Origin: Zhengitettix transpicula
Taxonomy: Eukaryota; Arthropoda; Insecta; Orthoptera; Tetrigidae
Length of the DNA: 64,000 nucleotides
Reading direction: 5' to 3'
Assembly (NCBI GenBank): GCA_037074705.1
Contig: CM073590.1
Coordinates: 136,357,600 to 136,421,599, forward strand
This document shows positions 47,357-59,520 of this stretch, one piece after another. The notes beneath the pieces were generated by a model that ran no database searches, was not told where the DNA came from, and was given only the letters and a program-made list of their open reading frames with translations. The translations under genes were made by a program, and so were the position numbers. Each line of letters starts with the position of its first letter. Position 1 is the first letter of the stretch.

Positions 47357-48183
47357 CAGGAATTCCCAAACATTTTTTAGCTGTGACCCCTTGAAAGCTG
47401 CAATTTATTATAATATTGCCACGTATTAAGTTTAAGCTGTAAGTAAATCCCGTAAGTAACGTAACAAATAAAAATATTCCTCATTAGACTTTTTTAATTT
47501 TACTAACTAATGAGTCACTATAATTCAAAAAAATTTCTATGGTTGAGGTTGACGTTTTTCCATAATAGATTACATTATATGTGAAATTAATTAATAATAA
47601 TCTTAAATCATCGCATTAAATAAATTTTATTCAATTTTTGGATATTCTTAATAAATTTTTAACGCGACTAAATCATAAAGTAAGAACTAGATAAAGTTAA
47701 AAATAATTTTCGGAGATATTATGACGTATTTTTCAAATATCATTATAATTAAAAATTCGTTATAAAGCCTTTTTTTTAAAAAAAAATTGATATTAATTAT
47801 GTTGGAAACCCCAGAAGTATTCCAACAATAAATCCACTGGGAAATACTGCGAAAGTTAACATTAATGAAGTCTTTTTCAACCACAGAAAGTTGCATAAAA
47901 TGTTAAAAGTAACAAAAATCATTTCGATTTAAAGTGGAAATAAACAAATCTATTTTGGAAACGAAACTCAAATGTAGCTCAAGGTTCACATTTGTTACTT
48001 GCAATTTAACATATTTTTAAATAAATAAAATGTATTTACTAAAATAATTTATTATCTAATAACTACATTACTCAAAAATTAAAAAAAATTGAAAGGTAAA
48101 TTTATCTTCGACCCCATATTCACCCCTTTTTAAACTTCCATAGATCTACAAGGATTCGGCCTGCAACCCGTTTGTAATATTTG
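47357..48183. mobile_element. Non-autonomous hAT-like element
   Basis: The left end CAGGAATTCCCAAACATTTT then AGCTGTGACCCCTTG is the familiar hAT terminal style (CAGxGGTTCCCAAACT…GACCCC). The right end, read inward on the minus strand, is CAAATATTACAAACGGGTTG then CAGGCCG, a diverged inverted partner. An 8-bp target duplication with one mismatch flanks it. It is 827 bp long with no transposase. Both the right terminus and duplication are diverged, so the call is moderate. Confidence 0.55.
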
Positions 48184-48191
48184 GTTTAAAC
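48184..48191. repeat. Target-site duplication of hAT-like element, right
   Basis: GTTTAAAC, partner of 47349-47356. Confidence 0.5.
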
Positions 48192-50168
48192 TAACGGATA
48201 CATAAAAAACAATATAATAAGACAAAATGATAGGATTAAATAAATGCATCAAATTGGACTATATTAGTACCGATTGAATACTCCGTAAGGGGAAGAAAAT
48301 ATGTTTCCCTGTTCTCAGAGTTTTTTATGTTTAATAATGTTTGACAACTATCTATAACATGATATACCAACAACTATTGATTTAACTGGTTATGATGGGA
48401 AGCATATTCTTTGAGTTTTACCGATATTGGTAAAATATAAAGGAAACGAGATTTTTGCTACGTCCTTGAATTTAAAGTTTTAATTTTATATAACAATTTA
48501 AAATATCCTGAAACCGTCCGGTACCTTTTCTTTTGTAAAGTATATAAAATAAGGTTATCGAAGGTTCACCATTGTAAAATTTATATTTTTAATTAAATTC
48601 GTACTTCTCTGAATGACAACGAAAAAAGTATAATCGATAGAGATTCACCTCTTTTGCTGCCATAGCAGGAGTCAGCAAGGTAGGCAGGTAGCAAACATTT
48701 AGGGATGCGAAGGAGGACACTGAACTATGCCGGCATGGAACATGTCTCTGTTTATAAAAGTGAATGAAACCTCGTCAACTGTCATTTAAATTACAACGGC
48801 TTCGGATCTCCTAGTGGTTAGATCTAAATATATATATAAAAATGAGTGGATTATTGTCTACGTATTAACTAACATATTTATTTATAAATACAGCGGCGTG
48901 ACATTAAAACTGATGAATAAACCTTGATTTTTGTAATTTTTCTAAAAAAAATATGTTTTGGTTTACGAATTGCATACTCTTAGAGCATCAACTATAATAA
49001 TTAATAAACCTATGTTTTCCAGACATTGATACATATAAATTATATTTAGATTGTCTGTAATTTGTTGCCAAGTATTTTGAAAAATATGCGTTTGTAATAT
49101 GCGGGAAGTGTATATTTTATTTCTTGGAATATCATTTTCTGCATTTTATACATTACCATGAAAAAAATTAGGTGGTAAGCTCATTGAATTGGGGCCGAAA
49201 CTCAGCAGTATTAATCTCAATTTAGTGAACTAATGAATAGCCGATCACTGATGGACGGGTGGAATGTATTCATAAATAATTCACCACCGAATTCCCCTTT
49301 TGGAATAACGGTTCTGCTCACCTTCGGAGAATATATTAGGTATTTTTCTGATGTAACTACCAACGTTTAAATACACTAATTTATTAAATAAATTCGTTAG
49401 TATTATCATTATTTATTTCGCTTTCAAATGTATTTCGAATGAAATGATAACGTTACCTATTTACGTAAAAGTAATCAACTGTGGCGTTATAAATATTATA
49501 CTACGGCCGTCACATAATTTACCGTTATGACGACCCTTCTACGATTAGACATATTTATTGTCATAATCTACGTGTATGTATAGTGATAAAGCTTAGGAAA
49601 TTTCCATTCGGGCAATGAATACTCCGAATTTTTAACGTCAGAGACATATTTATCTTCAAACAAATTTTACAAGCTATTATTGTACAAATTGAGGCATGCA
49701 TATTTGGCTTACAGGAGTGGGAACAAGGGGGAACAGTATTTTCTTTAATTACTTACTTGGTTAAAAAACTATACACATAGCGTTCAAGTATGGCACGTAG
49801 TACGATCGCTTTTAGTCGAGATTATTTACAGTTTATAACGTTCTTTGGAATCAGAACTTCATACATGAACCTTATCTTACTACTATTGTGTTGTGTTTTG
49901 TGTGCTACTATACATGAAATTGATCTTTTCGTAAAAGAAATCAAAGTCTAAAATTTTGGAACTTGAGAATGTTTTATTGTATTTATGATTCGATTAAAAA
50001 TAACTGCACTTCGTGTTTACTATTTAATGTAAAATAATCCGTATTATATGTTGCCACACAACATTCATCATGTATCAGTAGGTAATTCACGTAAACGTAG
50101 TATCGTGGCTCATCGCCTTTCATGGTATCTCCACAGTCTTACCCTCCCATAAATCATATTCAGGTTAA
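48192..50168. other. AT-rich stretch, nothing recognised
   Basis: No gene or repeat identified. Confidence 0.45.
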
Positions 50169-50562
50169 TTTTTTAGGGTAACAGGCTACATGAAGGTAAT
50201 ACACATGGTGGCAACTACCCATAATAGCTTAGGAAGGGATTTGAAAAGGGGGATGCGGAAGGGTACAGGAAGGTAGCCAAGGGTTAACTAGGGCCACCGG
50301 ATTATATTTTAAGGATCCTACCCGGCATTCGCCTAAAAGTAATGCAGGAGAACCTTAGCTAACCTGCATCAGGTAGGTCTGGCATTGGATACTTGTCCCA
50401 CGCTCTTCCAATGGCGGAAGAGGTGTTTGATGTGGGGATGCAGCATTCCCTTCTCCGTGCCTTCACCGGTTTAGGAGCTGGACGACTGTTCCAATGGGAA
50501 CACAAAATGGTTTTTACCGTATGCCAAAGGTCTGCGACTCTGGAACATACACCTCTCAAAAA
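50169..50562 (-). mobile_element. RX retroposon copy 12 (5'-truncated)
   Basis: It has T6, then AGGGTAACAGGCTACATGAAGG, and continues to GGAACATACACCTCTCAAAA, where the 5' truncation lies. It is moderately diverged. Confidence 0.93.
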
Positions 50563-51799
50563 ATTCCGAGTAATGATTATGAATTCAAGAAATTCGTTTC
50601 AAACAGGATCAGAATGGGTTGGATTCCCGGCCCGGACGAGAATTTTTCCATCCTGTTACTGTAATTACATTTAACTGACGTTTGTTTGTAAAGAATTTCT
50701 CCTGGTCTTGAATTGAATAGTTATTTTGAACCGGATTAACATCTAGGTGTCCTATAGAATGTACATTTACAATGCATTTGACTTACATAGTTTAATTACA
50801 CAAATTATAGGTTATTTACAAATTTTTCATTTACATAAATTGAAATATTCACACTTTCGTAACATTTATATTGTATACATTATTTTAGTTAAATGATTAC
50901 TTTTTTCTGTATTTTTGTTTTAAAAATTGATTTTTAAATGTTCATGTAATATATGTCGTTAATGAATTTAATAATTTACAGTACGTTGGTGATTCTATGA
51001 TTTAGTTAATTTATTGCTCCCACGACATAATTTCCTTTCAGTTTAGATAATGTGGTTTGTTATTCGCGTTCTACATAATTTTCATATTGGTGATGCGGAT
51101 ATGAGTTATTGTAACTTAATATCCCTGATTATAATTTTTGAGATGATTACGTGCAATTTACAGTTCGTTTCCAAGGAGTGTAAGTCATTCATATATTTAT
51201 ATATTTTGCCTGCTTCCAATTCTTTACATCTTCTGTCCCGCTGTTTTTTAATTTCGTTACTTTATGTTAATCTATACGACCTTATGTGCAGTGTTAGGAG
51301 GCGTCTTTTTCGAGTACTTCAAATGTGAGAATTCATAATTTCGTTGAGCCTTCATATCAGAGATTTAAAAGTTTACTTTATTTATTGATTTTTGAAAGAT
51401 TCTATTTTCAGGATTCTGAATCATTATATGCCAATTTGATGATGGGGTTATTAGACATTAATACCTCATGAAATTAATTTTCCCTTCTTTGTTCTAGATT
51501 TGTTTCATGAGCTTGAATTAGGTGATGGTCATTCGGGCAATCTATGGAGTTTATTAGTGATTGGAAGTGTATTAAATCTAATTTCTTCATTAGCTTCTTT
51601 ATAGCTGTATTCTATTTTGGATCGAATTATGGCTCTGTTTAATTTTGTATCATGAAAATAATGACGTGATTTCAATTTTCTACATTTAAAACTGAAGTTA
51701 TGTGACGCAAAATGTACTATTACGTTACTCGTGTTTTACTTCGCTTTATTGTGTAAGCGTTTTACAATTTTTATAGATTCGAAACATACGAGCACGACT
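50563..51799. other. AT-rich stretch, nothing recognised
   Basis: A 92-codon plus-strand frame (51050-51328) is hydrophobic and unassigned. Confidence 0.4.
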
Positions 51800-52200
51800 A
51801 AATGCATCTAAATGCTTCGGCCGGGAGTGTTTTGGACGGATTTCAATCAAATTGATTTGCTAAAGCACACCTGATCCGTCGCTGTTTAGGATGCAAACTA
51901 ATTACTGTGCCAATTGGCGCTTTGTGAAAGTTTACGAGTGCCATGCCCCCTAAATGTCGCAGCATTATGTTAACCCGGTAAACAGTTCAAACAAACGGGT
52001 TGCCGCGAGCGCAGTTTATCAGCGGGTGGCAGCCGCAGCACGTGCGGGACACCTGCAGCAGCGGCATCCGCAACAAACCACATCCGAGACTCGTATACTC
52101 AGACAAAGGGAGATTTATGTCTCCATCGCGAGGAAACCTCTTCGAAGGACTAAATATCGTTCCTTCGCGTTAACACTTGAGCGTCTCCTCAGGACATAAA
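51800..52200. other. GC-richer block, possible exon or regulatory sequence
   Basis: An 81-codon plus-strand frame (51954-52199) is rich in Arg, Ala and Gln (AVYQRVAAAARAGHLQQRHP). The composition is unlike the flanks. I see no convincing splice-bounded exon or known domain. It may be a 5' exon or CpG-bearing promoter. Confidence 0.25.
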
Positions 52201-52690
52201 TGGCAGTAACGAGATTTTTGTAAGCAACTTCTACAATCTGTTGATTATACCCTTTGTTGCTCTAACATCAAATATAGGCAAGAAGTGGTAGGAAACTAAA
52301 CTCAAGGAAAATATGAAAAACTGGCATAACCTTGCAAAAAGATACTTTATAGCATGAACGTGTCTCTGACATTTACTTTGAATTATTTGCGTATTAAATT
52401 AATTTATCGTAAAATTGACTAATATCTGGCAAAATTTGAAAAGGTTTAACATTGTTGGCTTGGCGCTACGACTAAATTCTTATATTGCGTGAAACATACG
52501 CCTGGAATCCAGCCTTATCACGAATCAGCCTTATAACTTAATAAGCAAGGGGAACAAGGTCACGTGATGAGGCACGCGCTAGCACTGAGGAACTAAAAGT
52601 CACCTGATATCGGGATATGACAAGGAGTTGTGGGAAATCTGCTTCTCTATAAATACAGGCCAGATAACACCGGGCTAACAGTATTGCTAG
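52201..52690. other. Stretch leading into a Penelope-like terminus
   Basis: Mostly featureless. TATAAATA at 52648-52655 lies about 45 bp upstream of the GAAAC stem-loop and could be a TATA box of the element that owned it. Confidence 0.35.
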
Positions 52691-52770
52691 AAGACGATGG
52701 CAGTGAACGTCATCGAAACGTCGCGAATACATGTTTACTCGGTTAGAAGCTCAAGAAGACTTTATTCTTT
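52691..52770 (+). repeat. GATGGC stem-loop, GAAAC motif and tail of a Penelope-associated repeat
   Basis: GATGGC (52696-52701) pairs with GTCATC (52709-52714), followed directly by GAAACGTCGCG. Then come ACTCGGTTAGAAGC and AAGACTTTATTC, shared with 35362-35395. The motif equals those in the inverted repeats at 3549, 8415 and 25717, but here it is single. Confidence 0.65.
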
Positions 52771-53108
52771 CTCTACACTCATTACAATTATTAACATAAA
52801 CTTTTATTTGACAATTTTTCATTGCCGCAATATGATATAAATTATCCGATTGGTGAACTATTGAGAGTCTTGGAATCCACTTGAGAGCAGGATGACGGAG
52901 AAATCATCTTAAAATGGACATTTGAGCGAGAAGGGTAAAGTTCGTCGGTGGTCGACCACCAAATGCTATAGTGAAAACGTTTAAATAGTTTCATTGATTC
53001 ATTTATCTGTGAACATAAAGAAATTTAAATATAAAAAGTCTGAAATTTACCATAAGTTATAATCTGAAAACGGAGAGAGTTACCACTAGGGGAGACAAGA
53101 GTACTGGT
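52771..53108. other. Short stretch, nothing recognised
   Basis: No gene or repeat identified. Confidence 0.45.
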
Positions 53109-53401
53109 TTTTTTTTTTTTTTTTTAGGGCAACAGGCTACATGAGGGTGATCCACATTGGGCAACTCCCCTTTAATAGCATAGGAAGGGATTTGAAAGGG
53201 GGGATGCGGAAGGGTAGAGGAAGGTAGCCAAGGGTTAACTAGGGCCCCCGGGCTATTTTTTAAGGATCCTACCCGGCATTCGCCTAAAGGAATGCAGGGA
53301 AAACCTTAGAAAAACCTGCATCGGGTAGGTCGGGCATTGGGTAGGTTGGGCATTGGGTACTTGTCCCACGCCCTTCCGATAGCGGGACAGGAGTTTGCTG
53401 G
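53109..53401 (-). mobile_element. RX retroposon copy 13 (short form) with internal duplication
   Basis: Long T-tract (about 18), then the subfamily A 3' half, ending at GGAGTTTGCTG. GGGTAGGTCGGGCATT (53323-53338) is repeated at 53339-53354 with one change. Its 5' limit coincides with that of copies 16 and 17. Confidence 0.95.
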
Positions 53402-53640
53402 GGGTGTCGTCTACGGAATAATATAGACGTAACCTTTACGTAGTGACTAGGAGTCCAAATCGGACACCATAGCGGAGACATGCCAGAGGGGCTTTGTGGT
53501 GGAAACAGCTTCACGTTGATGTTTTTGGGGGCAGAAAATTTCACATCGAGCCGAAAACGTCGCCAAGCCCGTTCCACATACGCGCCAAATTTCCGTGTGT
53601 AAGCCGTGGTGAAAAATTAATAGTTTTGAGGTCAATTGGC
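53402..53640. other. GC-richer block at the 5' junction of retroposon copy 13
   Basis: The minus strand stays open in two frames (53284-53577 and 53447-53635), for example AWRRFRLDVKFSAPKNINV. Not recognised. It could be pre-existing host sequence or a chimeric 5' piece carried with the retroposon. Confidence 0.25.
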
Positions 53641-54424
53641 AACAAAACGCACAATTTTAATTTTCCTCAAATATCTTAAACCAGTCTGAAGACACCAGTA
53701 GAGAATTATCCCAGAAACGTGAACGTCGAGTTATCTGAACCTGGTGCTCAACCGCGAAAAATTTATTAGCAATTTACATTAATCTTATACCATCTCAGCT
53801 ATATGCAGTAAAATATTAAAAGTTCTGTTTTTGGATTAGAAAATGTTCACTCGCAACCTGAAGAGAATAAAATCTCGTAATCTAAAGCCGATAAACAAAT
53901 TTAAAAATTTGTGTTGAAAATCTGGTACCCCAACCTATTGTTTTTTTATATAAAATATTATAATTGTCGAGTTGTTAAATAAAATCGTTTCTTGTTTTAA
54001 TAAGAGTTGTAAATAAAAAATATTACATATCACCTACCTTTTGAAGTCGTCTAGTTTTCTTTATTCTGTAGTCGTTGCGACAGGCGAGCATGAAAACAAG
54101 CAACAAGGAGTAACAGGTGTGTAACGTTTACATTTAATAAGCTTATTGTAGTATCTTATTACGTAATAGAATACCTAATTCATTTGGGTGTTCTCAGCAG
54201 GAGGTAAAAGGTTTACAATGCATTTTTTAAAAAAAATATTCTCCTTTTTAAATCAAAATAGTTTGATCACTGCTTTCCCAGCTGATAAATGAGTTCAGTA
54301 TGAATTATTTCTCAAACTACAGGAAACAGGCATTTGCGTCAGCTATGAGTAACCTGAACGTTCTTCAACCAAAATGGAGATCCGACCGGTGATTGAATTC
54401 AGTTACCTGTATCTTTACCCTAAA
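53641..54424. other. AT-rich stretch, nothing recognised
   Basis: No gene or repeat identified. Confidence 0.45.
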
Positions 54425-54617
54425 GAAGGCGACCTAAAAGAGGTTCATCGTCACGTGCCATCCGGACACTTTTGAACGCCGCAAACCACTCTTAATTTCT
54501 TTCCTGTCCTTAGAGTTTCCTTCCTATAAGCTTTCCGAAGCGTTAGAACTGTTTCTGCCGGTGGTTTATTTAAGGGGGAATAGAATTTGATGTGAGCTAC
54601 GCCATAAAGTTCGCCAT
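54425..54617 (-). pseudogene. Mariner transposase N-terminal (HTH) fragment
   Basis: The minus strand starts ATG at 54617 (MANFMA), shifts frame, then reads AHIKFYSPLNKPPAETVLTL, RKAYRKETLRT, and in a further frame WFAAFKSVRMARDDEPLLGR. This matches the first helix-turn-helix of SETMAR-type mariner transposases (IKFCFKLGK.A.ET…AYG…WF.RFK.GR…DD.R.GR). Nothing after the linker is recognisable. Two frameshifts; dead. Confidence 0.75.
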
Positions 54618-55810
54618 CGTAAAATCGCAGAGAGCGTTGGGAGGGACTTAAGACAATTACTGTAATGATTTCTCGTGAACGCTACCCACAACAACCGAGA
54701 GGCGAGAATATCTAGTAAACAGCTACCGGGAGAAAATAGTGCTGCCAAGTCTTTTAACCTACAGAAAATAATTTTTAATGGGGGGGGGGGATATTACTGA
54801 GAATGTAATTCTTTAAATACGTTTTTGCGTTTTACAACGTATATGCAAGTGTAAATAATTTTTATTTTTTCAATCTTAAGAACCTGAAATTTACATTACT
54901 GAATTTATAATCAAATTAAGTATAGAACTATGATGGCATAATTGTGATCTTGAGGATATTTAAATGATAAATTAATAAACTGTTTCCTAAGCAATGTTTC
55001 TATAGGTGTTGAACACTAAGAAAATTAGTCTATTTACTGAATAATTGAAACAGTATTATTTAATGAATGAGTGTTTTCAACCAAAATTAAAAACTTTTGT
55101 CTTGTGTAGCCATTAATTACAAATTCCAAGAGTTGTCGATATTGATCCTTTGTCAGTCAGCTAACTACTACAAGAAACTCACTATATTAAAACGTAAATT
55201 TTTCATTGTGTATAAACAATATGGAGACTTATAACATCTTCAACCACTATTATTACAGCAAATTACAACTTTTTAAATTTCAGAAACATTTTTTTGAAAA
55301 ATAGATTTGAATCCAGTTTGACGTTTATCACGACCGTAGATGCGTGTCATATAATGATTTTCGTAAGATACATACGCATCTGACCGGAAAACTGATGAAG
55401 TCAATATTTTATTTAAAGTATAAAGGAAATTGCAAAATTAACTGTTTTGAAGATTATTAAAAATCTAAAATTAAAAATAGAACAATATCTTACTTATATT
55501 AAATTTAAATTAGTAGAAAATGGCCAACAGTCAGATATTTATTTATAATCATCAAAAGTTGCATAAAATTATTTTATATAATGTCTGAAGAGTTCCATAA
55601 TCAAAGCGGTAGAAACGTTGCGTTGAATTTCAAATTATGTTTTACATGTAATTCTTAATAATTATAAATAAATAGTCCGACTCTTGGCAATTTTGAACTG
55701 TTTTAAATGATTAAAAAGTGTATATTATTTATGGATTTTGAACCAATTTCCTCTTTACCCTCACTAAAATCCTAATTGCTTTAATGCCATATTGTTCGCC
55801 CATATTGTAT
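54618..55810. other. AT-rich stretch with a G9 run
   Basis: It contains a poly-G run at 54781-54790. No gene. The right part may be the decayed C-terminal half of the Penelope-like element that follows. Confidence 0.35.
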
Positions 55811-56600
55811 TTATATTTGAATTTGTGCTTGGATTTGAAATTTATACTTTACTCGTAGTAATTTTTTTTTTAATCGCAGTGCATAGAAATTCCTTTTAAT
55901 CAACGAATCCAATAATCCCAAGATACCTTCATTCTCCATTTCATAATTGAAAAGAAGCTTTGAGTGGATGCTATTTAAACTTCTAATTATCTTATCTATG
56001 TCCTGTATCCTAACTATGCCGAAAATATCATCAAAATATTTAATAATAATAATTAGCGGGACGCTTGTTTCTTCCAACATTCTACAACATGGAATTCATG
56101 AAAATTCCGGCTACATTGACTGACAGATTCTCCCCTGCCCCAAAGCAATAGTGTCCCCCCTTAAATTTAAAATACTTATTTTCGAACAATTTCCCAAACC
56201 GTTCATAAACAGTTGTTTGCTTTTTATCGTAGTATTATTGGACACCAATGGCCAATTATTATTTTTCAATTCGAAGTCCATTTTTACAGGCATGTTTGTG
56301 AAAAATGACTTAACATCTAGACTAATAGTTGTATATTTCTCTTTAAAATAACCTATTTTACTCTTCTCTCTCTCATTTATAACCTATTTTTAGCATAATA
56401 CACATTCCTCTTACGTAATATATCCAAATATTTATTGAGAAATTAGGACAGTTTTTACATTGGAATCCAGATCATATCCACTATTGGCCTAACCGTAAAA
56501 TTAGGCTTCTGGGTGATAATTAATTACTACCCTTCTTCTGTACTACAGCACCGGAGTTTTCCCTCACCAGCCAATAAACACTCTGATTCTCAAGAAATTC
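55811..56600 (-). pseudogene. Penelope-like element reverse transcriptase (decayed)
   Basis: Minus-strand frames in order: QKPNFTVRPIVDM (PKIHKPxxPxRPIV block, about 56500-56540), then FTNMPVK and the following loop (56111-56293), then IIKYFDDIFGIV, DKIIRSLNSIHSKLLFNYEM and ENEGILGLLDSLIKRN (55811-56080). The FDD catalytic box, LNxIHxxLxF.xE and LxFLDxLIxR order is characteristic of Penelope-like reverse transcriptases rather than LINEs or LTR elements. Stops separate the blocks. The GIY-YIG end is not readable here. Confidence 0.8.
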
Positions 56601-57359
56601 ACATATTTTCTCTTTACACTGACACTACTCATGTTTGGATTTATCAGATTTTAACCCAATTAAATAAATTGTAATTCCTAAAAAACTCTCATCTCTATTA
56701 CGCTACTCAAAATATTCATATATTAAAATTTAACATCTCTGTATTATTCATGGAGCCACTGATAATTTGCTTAATTCATTTGGCACCCAAATTTATGCTA
56801 TTGGGGCGCCCTTATTGATTAACACTTTTATACTCAATATTTCCATACGTTTCCCTCTTAAATAATTATTGTACATATTACTATCATTTGCATAGTACTT
56901 TATAACTATATTCATGATAATTTATACAACCTAACACAAAACTTTTAAGCTACACTAGTTATTGAACAGGTTCACGTAAGCCAATAGGCCTGCTTAATGG
57001 CTAATTCCGTTACCCATCTAATAATATGATTAAAAAAATTATTCTTACAAAAATACTTTAATAAATTCTTATTGAAATAAATTTCAATATTAATAATATG
57101 ATATGGGAACTATCCACTGGTTTTCAGAACTTTTTATATAGGTTAACTTGTATTCTAATTTTATCAGTTTTAAACATATTTTAACACCCCTTGTTAAGAA
57201 ATACTTTTCGTAGTCACTCATCAATATACATTAGTTATTTACGTCCATCAACATTTTACGTTGGTAATCTTCGTAATCGACTTGTTTCCTCGAAATAACA
57301 AACTTCCTTCTCTCTATGTTAGGATGGCGATTGTGGCACAATAATATAAATAAACCAAA
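56601..57359. other. AT-rich stretch, nothing recognised
   Basis: Possibly the N-terminal part of the Penelope-like element, but no motif can be read. Confidence 0.35.
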
Positions 57360-57648
57360 GCTGCGACCCCACAGCTAAACTCTCTCCCGCCATCGGAAGG
57401 GCGTGGGACAAGTACCGAATGCCCGACCTACCTGATGCAGGTTTTTCTAGGGTTTTCCCTGCATCACTTTTAGGCGAATTGCCGGGTAGGATCCTTAAAC
57501 CATAGACCGAGGGCCCTAGTTAACCCTTGGATAACTTCCATTACCCCTAGCATTCCCCCATTAAAATCCCTTTCCTATGCTATAAGAGGGGAGTTGCCAC
57601 TATGTGGATTACCCTATACATAGCCTGTCTACATCTAAGAAAAAAGAT
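57360..57648 (+). mobile_element. RX retroposon copy 18 (5'-truncated, subfamily B)
   Basis: Sense plus. It starts GCTGCGACCCCACAGC, has CCATCGGAAGGGCGTGGGAC and GGGTAGGATCCTTAAACC, and ends CATAGCCTGTCTACATC then an A-rich tail. It is followed immediately by copy 19 in the same orientation. Confidence 0.93.
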
Positions 57649-58140
57649 ACCTTCTCCTCTCTCTGGTTTTTTGAACTAAGATTCCCACAAGTATCTCGAC
57701 CTGTTTTAGGAGGGGTATGCTCCGGGGTCACAGACGTTGGGCATGCGGTCAGTGTTGTCCGCTATTCCTTTGGACATACGGTCAGAGTTGTCTGCTATTC
57801 GTATTGGAATAGTCGGCCAGCTGCCTCCTAAAGTGGTCGAGGCTCGGAGGAGGGAATGTTTCGCCTCACAGCAAACCCGTCTAACGCCAACGGAAGGATG
57901 TAGGACAAGTATCACATGCCCGACCTACCTGATGAAGGTTTTTCTAGGGTTTTACCAGTATCAAATTTAGGCGAATTGCCGGGTAGGATCCTTAAACTAC
58001 AGTCCGGGGTCCCTAGTTAACCCTTAGCTACCTTACTCTACCTTTCCGAATCTCCCCTTTCAGTCCCTTTCCTATGCTCTATGAGGGGAGTGGCCACTAA
58101 GAGGATTACCCTACATATTGCCTATCTACACCTTCTTCGT
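57649..58140 (+). mobile_element. RX retroposon copy 19 (subfamily B) with internal duplication
   Basis: Sense plus. From CTTCTCCTCTCTCTGG and TTTTTTGAACTAAG to GCCTATCTACACCTTCTTC. A 33-bp unit (57741-57773, GCATGCGGTCAGTGTTGTCC…) is repeated at 57774-57807. It is diverged relative to subfamily A copies. Confidence 0.92.
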
Positions 58141-59520
58141 GGTAAATATATAAACGTAATAAATAAAAATCAGTTTAATTTTGTGGGACATTCAGTTACG
58201 AAACTGTATGTTCAAACAATAATTGATTATATAGTTATTTTTATTTGAAAAACACGATATGTCTGAGACCTTAGTTTCTTTATAGAGAAATCTAGAATAT
58301 TTATCATTAAATGCGAAGTGCTAAGACTGATGAAATATATATTATTGCTTAGACTATGGTAATGTGTTATATGAGAGCGGGTTTCAATTATTTTCAGGTA
58401 CATAGCTGCAAAATATACTTAAGTACATTAAATTATTTTATTTTATTGTAGAAACACAAAACATTAACAGAATTCAGTTTTTTTTCTTATAAAATCAAAG
58501 TTAATTGTTTCTGGAACATCATAAAACCTTAAATGTTGAAATGTTTTGAAATGATAATCATTATCCTAAACAAATACCAAAATTGCTTTACTTTGTGATG
58601 AAAAATGATGAAATAACATTTTAATTATACTCTAAACTAATAAATATTCGATAGATTCACAAGAATATTCGAGAATATTATTATTAATTTTAAAAATAGA
58701 GATCAGTGGAAATAGAATGTAATTTGTTTTCTGCATGTTGAATATATTATATATTATATCTTGGAGATCTGTGGGATCTCCGTATTTCGAACAAGCAGGC
58801 AAGCAACTTAATCTCTACGTTGCCTCATAAATTACGTATTCTAAGTATATGGATACGAAAGTTCATATATCATTCCACATTTCTACCCTTCTTATTTGCA
58901 GCAGGGTAAAAATGCAATTCTATTTCGTTCTTTAAGAAAAAGAGCAGAGGAGCGTGCTTGAGTTGGCGAGACAGGTCGGCACGCCAGCAGATAACCCGGT
59001 GACGTCTCGTATTTACGATAAGGGGAGGAAATGTCAAAACGATGATACGACTCACATGTCGATAGCATTCTACGCAGCTGTGAGCTTTGAACATGCAGTC
59101 TGTTTCTTGGCGTTATGCAAATATTGACATTGGACAATGCGAATCATTTTATTTATTGAAAACTAATTTGAAAGAAAAGTACACCTATTATATTAACCGC
59201 ATAATTTATATATTTTTTAAAATAACAAATTAATAATAAATTAATTGAATACCGTATAATTTATTATATTTCATTACAAGTCATTGATTTGTGAATTTAT
59301 ATTGATATTAATTAAAATACTTTTTCATACTACAGTATTACGGTTATATTTTTTTGGGTATGCAGTTTTGATATGAGGTCACGTTGAGACTGTCTAGCTA
59401 AGAAGAAAAAATGTTTCATGACAGACGAAGCAAAGCTGCTGGAATATTCTCTTGCAAGTCAGCCGACTCTTGATTACAAAAACTTATTTTTAAAAGAGTA
59501 ATCACCATTTTGTAATTTTT
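58141..59520. other. AT-rich stretch with GC-richer patch at 58870-59130
   Basis: The patch is open in two minus-strand frames (74 and 81 codons) but resembles nothing I know. No repeat seen elsewhere. Confidence 0.35.

Noticed and set aside
54370..54435. Plus-strand MEIRPVIEF as a second mariner start
   Set aside because: Only about nine residues fit, and the opposite strand carries the clear mariner reading next to it.
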